A stretch of 64,000 bases of DNA. Origin: CBDCAS01 sp965214015. GTDB lineage: Bacteria; Pseudomonadota; Gammaproteobacteria; Coxiellales; Coxiellaceae. A program made the translations under genes and the position numbers. Every line of letters starts with the position of its first letter. Within the stretch, counting starts at the first letter, position 1. The notes under the pieces were generated by a model that saw only the letters and a list, made by a program, of their open reading frames with translations, searched no databases and was not told where the DNA came from. Shown piece by piece: positions 33,144-41,903 of this stretch. The stretch covers positions 47,875 through 111,874 of the forward strand of contig CBDCAS010000017.1 of NCBI GenBank assembly GCA_965214015.1, in the 5' to 3' direction.

Positions 33144-35996
33144 TTATAGATCAGAAGTTACATAAATACCGTTATCTTCTGTACCAACATATAGTCTCCC
33201 ATCACTAAATAACATGGCACTTACATCACCAGGAATATTTGTACCAACATTGCTCCAATTGCTAGTTCCATCGCTTTTGAATACTCCATTACCACCTTTA
33301 CCACCAGAAAATATAAAGTCAGAATTATTCGAAAATGCCCTTATTTCACTAGAGTTAATACCTGTATTAAATAGTTCCCAATTGAGTCCATTACCATCAC
33401 TTCTATAGATACCATTTTCAGTTCCAGCGTAGATACGTCCATCGTATGCATACACAGTAAAAACATTTATTCCATCAAGACCAATTTTCTGAAAGTTTCC
33501 ATTATTTAAATCTACTTCAAATACACCTTCTTGAGTGCCTGCATACAGCTTACCACCAAATTCTATTATACTCTGGATAAAGGTATCTGCTACCTTACTA
33601 AGCTGCTGCCAACTATCACCTCCATCACTACTTTTATAGATATAGCCTTGCTGAGCACCTGCATATAGAGCGTTGTTATAAGTTAGCAAACTCAAGATAA
33701 ACACATTAGTCAGGCCTTGATTTTTTTCAGTCCAAGACTGCCCTTGGTTAATACTTTTGTAAATACCTTGTCCATTGGTACCAACAAAAATATCTGTGCC
33801 GTCAATTGTCATAGATTCTATATCAAGAGTTCCAATGCCACTATTAATAGCCTGCCATGAATTTCCGCCATTAAGACTTTTAAATACCCCTTGATCAGGA
33901 GTACCAAGATAGATATTGTTACCAATTAATCTCATTACTGTAATTTTTCCACTACCAGGCTTAGGTAGAACATACCAGAATTTTGTTGCAAGTGTTAATG
34001 GACTTGGAGCATTTTCTGCGTTATCACCGTTTGCAACAATGTCTGAGGACAAGTCTATTGGTGCACTTCCCACACTATATTTCAACACACAATAATCCCC
34101 TACAGAAAGTGTATTGATACTACTACACGTATTGTCCGTAAATGTAAGATCCGTAATAGTTGGTAGGGTTACTGTAACATTAGTGATCGCTGTATTACCG
34201 GTATTATAAACCCGAATCTCTCCAGTGTTACCGGCATACAAACTCAAAGGCGAAGAAATTACATTGACCATATCGCTTCTGTATGAAAAATATCCTAACG
34301 CATGTGTAGCAACGCTTAAATTTTGGGGACTATTATCTGCATCATCACCCGTTGCTGTGACATTTCCAGAAGATTCTGTTGGTGAGCCCCCTACACTGTA
34401 TTTCAATAAACAATAATCCCCTGAAGATAGTGTGGTGATACTATTACATGTATTGTCTGTAAACGTAAGATCGGTAATAGTTGGCAAGGCTACGGCAACA
34501 TTGGTGATTGCTGTATTACCGGTATTGTAAACTCGAATCTCTCCAGTTTCATTAGCACTTAAGTCTAACGGTGGATCTATTGTATTACCCATATTATCCT
34601 GATATTGAAAGTGCCCCAAGGTATATGTAGCGATGTTTAAACTGTGAGGGCTATTATCTGCATTATTGCCTGTTGCTGTGATATCTCCCGAATTACTTGC
34701 TGGCGTAGCACTTACCTCATAATTTAATAAGCAATAATCATTCGAAGGCAATATACGCATACTGCTGCAGGTATTGATCGTAAATGTAAGGCCAGAAATA
34801 CTTGGTAAATTGACTGCAAGATCAGTAATTGCTGTACCACCGGTGTTATAAACTCGAATCTCTCCAACTTCATTGGCACGCAAGTTTAACGGTGAGTCTA
34901 TCATGTTACCCATGCTATCCTGGTATTGAAAGTGCCCGAGATTACGTATAGCAATGTTTAAACTTTGAGGACTATTATCTACATTACTGCCTGCTGCTAT
35001 GATATCTCCCGAATTACTTGCTGGCGTAGCACTTACCTCATATTCCAATGAACAATAGTCGCTCGAAGGTAATGTACTAACGCTGGTACAGGTATTTGTC
35101 GTAAACGTAAGGCCAGAAATACTTGGTAAATTGACTGTGAAATTGGTAATTGCTGTACCACCCGTGTTATAAATTCGAATCTCTCCAACTTCATTGGCAC
35201 TTAGACTTAATGGTGAATTAATTACACTACCTTCGCCATCTTGGTATTGAAAGTGCCCAACGTTACGTATAGCAATGTTTAAGTTATCAGGGTTATTGTC
35301 CACATTGTTACCAGTTGATACAACATCTCCCGAATCATTTGCTGGTGTAGCGCCCACCTGATAATCTAATGAACAATAATCACTTGAGGGCAATGTAGTT
35401 ATACTGCTACAGTTATTGGTCGTAAATGTAAGCCCGGTAATACTTGGCAAACCTACTACGAAGTTAGTAATTGCTGTATCACCAACGTTATAAACTCGAA
35501 TCTCTCCAGTTTCATTGGCACGTAAATTTAACTGTGAATTAATTACACTACCTTCGCTATCTTGGTATTGAAAACGCCCTGGACCAGGATTAGGATTTGT
35601 TTTTATTGTTTGTTTTAGAGTAGTGCTATTCCCAACATAAAAAACTTTCACTATAGCATCAGCATACCCACAATCTAGACTATTTATCGTCACTTCTCCT
35701 GTCCAAGCACACTGCGCTTGCGGTGCTAGTGTTGTATTGCAAGTATTACCTGTAATTATATAGGTACCGTTCTTTACATAAGGAACTATCTTAATATTAG
35801 AAATATTAAAAGTTGTATTATTTTTCAATGTATAGCTAGTTGTTTGTGGACTATTTATATTCATTATTCTAGGTAGTTGCTGTGTTAGGGTAAATGTAAC
35901 AGGCCCAACTGCAAATGCGTTAATATAAGCTAAAAGGAGAAATAACAGCATAAAAACTGCAACGGAAATCTTTTTAAAATTAAACACAGTAATCAT
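33144..35996 (-). CDS. Secreted repeat protein with Asp-box propeller
   Basis: Exported protein of 950 aa. A signal peptide (to about residue 29, ending INAFA) precedes a Cys-containing N-terminal domain. Five tandem repeats of about 107 aa (residues 140-673) follow, each with GEIRVYNTG-like and TFTxNTC...DYC patterns and a conserved Cys pair. The last 275 residues form a BNR/sortilin-like propeller with Asp boxes SLNGGNSW, SINQGQSW, SSDGGDSW and a degenerate fourth. ATG 35996 is chosen because GGGAGG lies 5 nt upstream. It lies downstream of an outer-membrane barrel gene, probably in one operon. It is likely a surface or extracellular binding protein; no enzymatic residues are evident. Confidence 0.75.
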   Translation of the reverse strand: MITVFNFKKISVAVFMLLFLLLAYINAFAVGPVTFTLTQQLPRIMNINSPQTTSYTLKNNTTFNISNIKIVPYVKNGTYIITGNTCNTTLAPQAQCAWTGEVTINSLDCGYADAIVKVFYVGNSTTLKQTIKTNPNPGPGRFQYQDSEGSVINSQLNLRANETGEIRVYNVGDTAITNFVVGLPSITGLTFTTNNCSSITTLPSSDYCSLDYQVGATPANDSGDVVSTGNNVDNNPDNLNIAIRNVGHFQYQDGEGSVINSPLSLSANEVGEIRIYNTGGTAITNFTVNLPSISGLTFTTNTCTSVSTLPSSDYCSLEYEVSATPASNSGDIIAAGSNVDNSPQSLNIAIRNLGHFQYQDSMGNMIDSPLNLRANEVGEIRVYNTGGTAITDLAVNLPSISGLTFTINTCSSMRILPSNDYCLLNYEVSATPASNSGDITATGNNADNSPHSLNIATYTLGHFQYQDNMGNTIDPPLDLSANETGEIRVYNTGNTAITNVAVALPTITDLTFTDNTCNSITTLSSGDYCLLKYSVGGSPTESSGNVTATGDDADNSPQNLSVATHALGYFSYRSDMVNVISSPLSLYAGNTGEIRVYNTGNTAITNVTVTLPTITDLTFTDNTCSSINTLSVGDYCVLKYSVGSAPIDLSSDIVANGDNAENAPSPLTLATKFWYVLPKPGSGKITVMRLIGNNIYLGTPDQGVFKSLNGGNSWQAINSGIGTLDIESMTIDGTDIFVGTNGQGIYKSINQGQSWTEKNQGLTNVFILSLLTYNNALYAGAQQGYIYKSSDGGDSWQQLSKVADTFIQSIIEFGGKLYAGTQEGVFEVDLNNGNFQKIGLDGINVFTVYAYDGRIYAGTENGIYRSDGNGLNWELFNTGINSSEIRAFSNNSDFIFSGGKGGNGVFKSDGTSNWSNVGTNIPGDVSAMLFSDGRLYVGTEDNGIYVTSDL
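33978..35579 (-). repeat. Five tandem ~321-bp coding repeats
   Basis: Five in-frame units (107, 107, 107, 107 and 106 codons) encode the Ig-like or choice-of-anchor-like repeats of the secreted protein. Neighbouring units share long stretches at the DNA level, so copy number may vary between strains by recombination and assemblies may collapse them. Confidence 0.8.
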
Positions 35997-36008
35997 GGCG
36001 CCTCCCAA

Positions 36009-36767
36009 CTAGAAATAACCTACAAATTGCACACCTATAACGTTTTCAGAAAGATCGTAGCTTGGCCCTTTGACATCTGGGCGAATTGGTGATGAACCAA
36101 AATTAAAGCTTCCTTTATTGATATAGCTATACCCTATAGCTATATCAGAATAATTATTGATTTTTGTTCGCAATCCAAAACCTAACAGATAAGCAAACTC
36201 ATACTGGCCACGATTCGCAAACGCGAGATTATCTCGTTGGGAATCGCTGTCTTCACTATATGAAAAGACTTTATTATAAGCTCCTCCAAGGGCTGCACTA
36301 GTGTAGAAGCTCATTCTATTATTGAGATGTACGAGATCAAAAGAAACATTTCCGAAAACAGTAGTACTGGATGTATTAAATTGATAACTATAGGTATCTA
36401 TACATGTCACTCCATAAGGATTAATAATACCCTTATTTCTTAATTTGTTATATTGAAGAGAAAGGCTTACAGAAATCCTAGAGAAAAATTTTCTTTCAAA
36501 AAAATATGCCTTTCCTATATCAAAAGTAAAGTAAGCTGAGTTATCAATTGAATTAAGATTATATCGATCATCAGGATAAGAGGGCTCTGTAGCAATGAAG
36601 TTAGTTTTTCCACTACTGACACTTGGGAAATCATAACCCCACCCGAATCCAACATACCACGGTGAACTATTTGCAGGGACGTGCTTTTGAGCTAATGCAT
36701 TAGAATCGATACAAAGTAATAATGCTATGAACACTGAGTAAAAACATAAAGCTTTCTTATCAAACAT
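36009..36767 (-). CDS. Opacity-like outer-membrane beta-barrel protein
   Basis: Predicted outer-membrane protein of 252 aa with signal peptide (ending SNALA). Alternating hydrophobic strands follow, from SSPWYVGFGWGYDFP to the C-terminal strand ENVIGVQFVGYF. A C-terminal Phe is the standard BAM recognition signal. Length fits an eight-stranded barrel. It is directly upstream of the repeat/propeller protein (12 bp between stop and start), so it may help anchor or export that protein, though this is inference. Confidence 0.72.
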   Translation of the reverse strand: MFDKKALCFYSVFIALLLCIDSNALAQKHVPANSSPWYVGFGWGYDFPSVSSGKTNFIATEPSYPDDRYNLNSIDNSAYFTFDIGKAYFFERKFFSRISVSLSLQYNKLRNKGIINPYGVTCIDTYSYQFNTSSTTVFGNVSFDLVHLNNRMSFYTSAALGGAYNKVFSYSEDSDSQRDNLAFANRGQYEFAYLLGFGLRTKINNYSDIAIGYSYINKGSFNFGSSPIRPDVKGPSYDLSENVIGVQFVGYF

Positions 36768-37045
36768 GTATCAACTCCTTGTACTACTTAAGTTACATCC
36801 GTATAGAATTACTAATACCTTTTTCTGTACTAAATGGACATTTGGTGTCTTTTTTTAACCATAAAATTAGCAGCTATTTTGCACAAGATATGCAAATATT
36901 AGTAACAGTTTAATTATAAAGAAAAAAAATTAAAAAACCAGAAGATTCACACTTTGAGACTGATTGATTTGGACTAGACTTGCTGCAAAAGGGATCAAGC
37001 AAGCCCGCTACTAGAGTTTGCGTAGCACTGGTAAAGATTCCTCAT

Positions 37046-37915
37046 TTATGAAGGAATCCAACCTCGTGTTCTTAATGTACACATACTAATCCTAGCTATC
37101 GGAACTGTAAAAATTGAAGTAACACAATAATTCTCTCTATGCTTAAGCTGTTCATATTCTGAAAAATTAGAGCATACTTTACTATACGGTTGTGGATATT
37201 TTAATGGCCCAGTTTCTGATACGCTATAGACTATAAGAGGCTGTGGCGCAAAAGGTAGAGTCTGGAAATTACAAACAATACTTTCTCTTGACTCAAAATC
37301 AGTCAGATTAGTAGAATTTAAAAAGTAAATACTAGCGGAATAGTGCTTTAATATTTTTTTTAATTTATCCACAGAGTCAGTATTCGATAAATCAATTGGC
37401 AAGTAATGTGTTCTTTCACACATTAACTTAGCAGCATCGTGCACTAACTCATATCTCTTTGTAAAATGATTTGTTCCCATACGTTCTGCATCTGTAGATT
37501 CAGCCTTTTCATAAGGAACGCATATATAGGATAAATTAGGCGCATGTGATGTATATACATGCTTTATTTTTTCTTGGTGTGCTTCTAACCTAGCATGTTG
37601 AGCACATGATGTTATCATTGTTTTAATCCATTTTAAGCAATTAAGGTTATAGTCTGCAACAATCAATAAATCAAATTTAGTCATCTCTGGTAAAATTGAT
37701 GGTAGATAACTTGGGCCCACAACAAATGCAATGCTAATTTCTTGTTCATTTTTTACATGAGAGGAGATTTGAAATTTAGATAATTCCGGTAAAACATTCT
37801 GATTAAAGTCGCAATCATTAGCAAAAAAGAAAGTGTTGATATCTTTAGGGTTCTTATATCTTTTTCCAGAAAAATCTCTGGTTAATGCTTTCTTAAGCCC
37901 TTCAACGTTTCTCAT
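37046..37915 (-). CDS. Hypothetical protein, 289 aa, Rossmann-like pattern
   Basis: I do not recognise the family. There is no signal peptide or membrane segment. A hydrophobic strand plus loop (AFVVGPSYLPSILPEM), an acidic strand end (FDLLIVADYNLNCLKW) and a later strand with SIYFLNSTNLTDF recall methyltransferase-like Rossmann folds. The glycine-rich SAM motif is not clear, so I do not assign it. It is a single gene with AT-rich flanks, between surface-protein genes and the dacB block. Host-directed function is possible but unsupported. Confidence 0.55.
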   Translation of the reverse strand: MRNVEGLKKALTRDFSGKRYKNPKDINTFFFANDCDFNQNVLPELSKFQISSHVKNEQEISIAFVVGPSYLPSILPEMTKFDLLIVADYNLNCLKWIKTMITSCAQHARLEAHQEKIKHVYTSHAPNLSYICVPYEKAESTDAERMGTNHFTKRYELVHDAAKLMCERTHYLPIDLSNTDSVDKLKKILKHYSASIYFLNSTNLTDFESRESIVCNFQTLPFAPQPLIVYSVSETGPLKYPQPYSKVCSNFSEYEQLKHRENYCVTSIFTVPIARISMCTLRTRGWIPS

Positions 37916-38200
37916 CTATCAATTCTCCAAAAAATAATTATATGCATAGTCTCTTTAAAGTAAGAGATAAAATTTTATATGTTAAAATAAATTAGCATTT
38001 TTTTATTAAATTAATATTAACTACCAAGCTAAATGGGCTAAATTTTAATCCAGATAAGATGATATATACCTAAAAAGCCTCGTAAAGGCACTAAAAAAAC
38101 AATTATTCGATATTAAATAGTTACTTGACACATGATAGATCGCTTTTTAGCCCACTCCAGTATAAAATAAGTACATTGATCCTATAGAAAAAGGACCTTT

Positions 38201-38728
38201 ATGTCGCAAGAAGTCACTCGACGTTGGAAGGCTCGCCTTATCGTATCCTTAATTATGCTGCTACTAGCCTTTATCGGCCTTATTATAATGGACCTACATT
38301 CCCGCAGCTACTGGATTTTTAGTCAAGTCATGTCCGGATCATACGCCATTTTAAGCCTCTGGCTATTTTGGTATTTACATCGTGGCCAACATGAAGTCCA
38401 AGGCAGTACTATCTGGCATCAACTATTGCATTGGCTTGGCCTATTATTAGCTGTATACATTACTTCCATTTTTGTGAACACAGGCGTTATGGCAAGCTTA
38501 CAAGCTGGACTTATGACACTGACCCTGTTGGCATTAACTATTTTTCTTGCAGGGGTTTATACTGATGTTTCTTTTATGTTAATCGGCATAATGCTCGCCA
38601 TATTTGCTGTAGGTGCTGCTCTTGTACAAGCTTATCTATCGGCATTAATGATTCCTATTATCTTACTCACTGCCTTAATTATTTATATTATTCTACATCG
38701 CGAAAAAAAACGAACATCGGAAAAATAA
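38201..38728 (+). CDS. Small multi-spanning inner-membrane protein
   Basis: A 175-aa protein of five or six hydrophobic helices and a basic C-terminal tail (HREKKRTSEK). No family recognised. AAAAGGACC before the ATG is a good ribosome-binding site. It ends 7 bp before dacB, so it is probably cotranscribed with that cell-wall gene. Confidence 0.62.
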   Translation: MSQEVTRRWKARLIVSLIMLLLAFIGLIIMDLHSRSYWIFSQVMSGSYAILSLWLFWYLHRGQHEVQGSTIWHQLLHWLGLLLAVYITSIFVNTGVMASLQAGLMTLTLLALTIFLAGVYTDVSFMLIGIMLAIFAVGAALVQAYLSALMIPIILLTALIIYIILHREKKRTSEK

Positions 38729-38735
38729 CACACTG

Positions 38736-40190
38736 ATGAAAAAAATATTCTACATTGTGATTCCAACCATTATGTTCTTATCTAATACAACAACAGCCTC
38801 AAAATCTTTATCGAAATCACAGCATCTACCTATTGGTCACAATATCCAAAAAATTATGGCTTACTGGCTGGGCAATAAACTATCAAGAGCCCATATGGGT
38901 ATTGTTATTCAGTCAATGGATACTGGAAAAATTCTCTATACTCGTAACTCAAACCAATTATTTACACCTGCTAGTGTCTTGAAACTATTAACAGCTACAG
39001 CTGCATTAGATTATTTAAACCCAACGTTTTCTTTCAAAACACAATTATTTAGTAATGGTAAAATAATAGGGCATACATTAAAAGGCAACTTATACCTTAA
39101 ATTTGGCGGTGATCCTGAACTTAGCAGTATAGATCTTAAACATTTAGTAGATCAACTCCACAAACAGGGTATTCAAAAAATTACTGGACATGTTTATATT
39201 GATGCCACTGATTATAAGAACGTACCCTATCCTCCAGGTTGGATTTGGGATGACTTAAGTTACGCGTATGCTGCCCCATTAATGACAACCATCATTGATC
39301 GTAATTATTTCACACTATCATTAAAAATATCTGAACCTCATCAAAAACATCCCTGGATTAGTACCGACTTACCATCCGGTGTAGTCAATTTTTCAAATGG
39401 ATTAGTCGTTGTTAAAAAGCTCCATAAGAACTGTCCTATTCGCATCTACAGCAACGATAAGAATCGTTACACATTGCGTGGTTGTTACGACCAACGTTGG
39501 AAACAACAAATACGTAAAGTCGCAATTCGTGATATGCATCAATATACTCGTATATTATTTCAGAATGCTTTAAAAAATAATAACATCACCTATCATGGCA
39601 CTATTAAATTTAAAACAAAAGCAAAAAAGACCTACCTTATTACCGAACATCGCTCACCACCATTAAAAACAATTATCAAACAAATGCTCAAAGAATCTGA
39701 TAATTTAACGGCTAATGCGGTATTTAAGAAACTAGGTGAACAATATTTTCATACAACAGGCACCTGGCAAAACAGTATACGTGCCTTAAAATTAATACTC
39801 ACTCACACAACTGGCATCCATTTTAAAGATAATCTGATCAATGATGGTGCAGGGCTCTCCCGTTACAATTTAATATCACCTAAACAATTATCAAAACTGC
39901 TCTATTTCGCATATCATAAACAAAAGATTAGAAGTGCTCTAGTTCCTGCTCTACCCGTTGCTGGACAAGATGGTACTATGAAATACCGACTCTATGATCA
40001 AAGAAAAGGGGGGCGTATTCATATGAAAACAGGCAGTATGGCAGGGGTTATGGCACTTGCTGGCTTTATTCGAACAAAACATCAAGGTAACCTTTCCTTT
40101 GTTATTATGATTAATGGTTTTGTCAAACCTCGACAACCCTATATCGGTATAGAAGATGACATTTGCCGATACTTAGTGAATGCGCGCTAA
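38736..40190 (+). CDS. dacB: D-Ala-D-Ala carboxypeptidase/endopeptidase (PBP4 type)
   Basis: Periplasmic penicillin-binding protein of 484 aa that trims peptidoglycan peptides and cuts cross-bridges. It has a signal peptide. The three active-site motifs are SVLK (in TPASVLKLLTA), SDN (in KESDNLTANA) and KTG (in MKTGSMAGVM). The region between the first two is long, as in PBP4. It is followed directly by aroE. Confidence 0.9.
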   Translation: MKKIFYIVIPTIMFLSNTTTASKSLSKSQHLPIGHNIQKIMAYWLGNKLSRAHMGIVIQSMDTGKILYTRNSNQLFTPASVLKLLTATAALDYLNPTFSFKTQLFSNGKIIGHTLKGNLYLKFGGDPELSSIDLKHLVDQLHKQGIQKITGHVYIDATDYKNVPYPPGWIWDDLSYAYAAPLMTTIIDRNYFTLSLKISEPHQKHPWISTDLPSGVVNFSNGLVVVKKLHKNCPIRIYSNDKNRYTLRGCYDQRWKQQIRKVAIRDMHQYTRILFQNALKNNNITYHGTIKFKTKAKKTYLITEHRSPPLKTIIKQMLKESDNLTANAVFKKLGEQYFHTTGTWQNSIRALKLILTHTTGIHFKDNLINDGAGLSRYNLISPKQLSKLLYFAYHKQKIRSALVPALPVAGQDGTMKYRLYDQRKGGRIHMKTGSMAGVMALAGFIRTKHQGNLSFVIMINGFVKPRQPYIGIEDDICRYLVNAR

Positions 40191-40191
40191 A

Positions 40192-41013
40192 ATGGACCAT
40201 TACGTCGTTATTGGCCACCCTATCGCACACAGTAAATCACCACAAATTCATCAAGCATTCGCGAAACAAACTCAACAAAAACTAATCTACACCACTATTG
40301 ACACACCTGTTAACAGATTTAATGACACTATAAAAAAACTCGAAGCGGCAGGTATAAAAGGCTGTAATATTACGCTACCTTTTAAAGAGGCAGCCTACAA
40401 AATCGCGACACAACAGAGTGAATCCGCCAAGCAAGCAGGTGCTGCCAATACCTTCGTATTTAAAAATCATGAAATTTACGCTGATAGTACTGATGGCCCT
40501 GGACTTATAAAAGATATTATCAATAACCACCATTATTCTCTCACTCAAAAAAAAATTTTAGTTATTGGTGGAGGAGGGGTTGTAAAATGCATCGTTGGCC
40601 CACTGTTGGCACAGGCACCAGAACAACTTATTATTGCTAACCGTACTGTTAAAAAGGCAATAACCATCGCACAACGCTTTAAAACCTATGGTGCGATCGA
40701 TGGCATAGGACTACAAGAGATTCCTCAAAAAGCCTTTGATCTTATCATTAACGCAACCAGTGCTAGTATGACAGGAGAAAGACCTCTTATTTCTAACCAA
40801 CTCATTGGAACACATACACTGTGTTATGATTTATTTTATAGTGACCAACTGACTCCTTTTCTAAAATGGGCCAAACTGCAAGGTGCTAGAGCGTGTATAG
40901 ATGGTTTAGGAATGTTAGTAGAACAAGCAGCTATGGCATTCTACTTATGGCGTGGTGTATATCCTAAAACCCAACCTGTTATTAGTAGGTTAAGATCTTC
41001 ATTAGAAAAATAA
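40192..41013 (+). CDS. aroE: Shikimate dehydrogenase
   Basis: NADPH-dependent reduction of 3-dehydroshikimate; 273 aa. Shikimate-binding IGHPIAHSKSP, catalytic Lys in NITLPFKEAA and Asp in DSTDGPG are present. The nucleotide loop is IGGGGVVKCI, where many AroEs have GAGGA. ATG 40192 lies one base after the dacB stop and matches the usual family start; an ATG at 40180 inside dacB is less likely. aroK and aroB lie about 11 kb away in this window. Confidence 0.92.
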   Translation: MDHYVVIGHPIAHSKSPQIHQAFAKQTQQKLIYTTIDTPVNRFNDTIKKLEAAGIKGCNITLPFKEAAYKIATQQSESAKQAGAANTFVFKNHEIYADSTDGPGLIKDIINNHHYSLTQKKILVIGGGGVVKCIVGPLLAQAPEQLIIANRTVKKAITIAQRFKTYGAIDGIGLQEIPQKAFDLIINATSASMTGERPLISNQLIGTHTLCYDLFYSDQLTPFLKWAKLQGARACIDGLGMLVEQAAMAFYLWRGVYPKTQPVISRLRSSLEK

Positions 41014-41083
41014 ATAAAATCTGATGGTAACAACACAGGGGATAAGAATTGTAATACTGCAAACAAAGCTACATAGTAAAGTA

Positions 41084-41596
41084 TTATTTACTCAAAAACT
41101 TCAAAATAGAAAAATTATAATTTCTCAAATACGAATCTATCGACCACTTTCTACCACCAGTTAAAATAAACGTTAAGCAGATAAATGCCAAAAAAAGTGG
41201 ATATTCCCAACCCCCGTAGATTGTTTGTATACGTCCATTAAGCATTATTCCACTAGCGTGATTTGACCATGTGAAGCCAACTAGTTCATGACGACCAGAA
41301 AATAGCGCAATGATTAAATAAAGTGCAGTGCCAACTGCTGCAAAACGGGTAAATAAGCCAAAAGTAAAACCAACAAAGATAGCAAATTCACATAGTCCAG
41401 CAATGAAGACTATTGTTAATGAAAAGCCCATATTTGCAAAATAATGAACCACATTATTGTACGCATAGGCACCCAGTAAACCAAACTTCTCAGAAAAATG
41501 ATGCACAAAATTAAGTCCAATGTAGATACGTATTAGTACTAGCTGTAAATCAACAAAATTATTGTAGGGTTTAGCTTTATTTACAATTTTTTCCAT
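41084..41596 (-). CDS. DoxX-family membrane protein
   Basis: Four-helix membrane protein of 170 aa. The DoxX pattern is visible in LIRIYIGLNFVHHFSEKFGL, the central LCEFAIFVGFTFGLFTRFAA and a C-terminal FLAFICLTFILTGGRKWSID. Such proteins are linked to redox or sulfur stress in some bacteria, but the role here is unknown. The start is uncertain; an in-frame ATG at 41650 would add 18 residues. Confidence 0.75.
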   Translation of the reverse strand: MEKIVNKAKPYNNFVDLQLVLIRIYIGLNFVHHFSEKFGLLGAYAYNNVVHYFANMGFSLTIVFIAGLCEFAIFVGFTFGLFTRFAAVGTALYLIIALFSGRHELVGFTWSNHASGIMLNGRIQTIYGGWEYPLFLAFICLTFILTGGRKWSIDSYLRNYNFSILKFLSK

Positions 41597-41903
41597 GTTT
41601 TTTAATTGTACAACTAAATCAGTAATTAACGAAAAAAATCTCGGCCGCAAGCAGTTAAGATGTTAAACTAAAAAGTTGATTAATTGAGCGACATTTATCT
41701 TTACTCACAACTACATCGACTACCTAGTTGTTTAACCGCTTTATCATTATAAAATAATTTATTGTTAAGTAAAGCCTTCTCTTTTATCTGCCAATATAAA
41801 TTGACAAAGCACTCGCAGCCGATACCAAAAAATGTGACTTATATTCACAAAAACCAAGATTTTCTCAAGACTTTATTGGAGATAAAGTTTTTTTATTCAA
41901 ATT

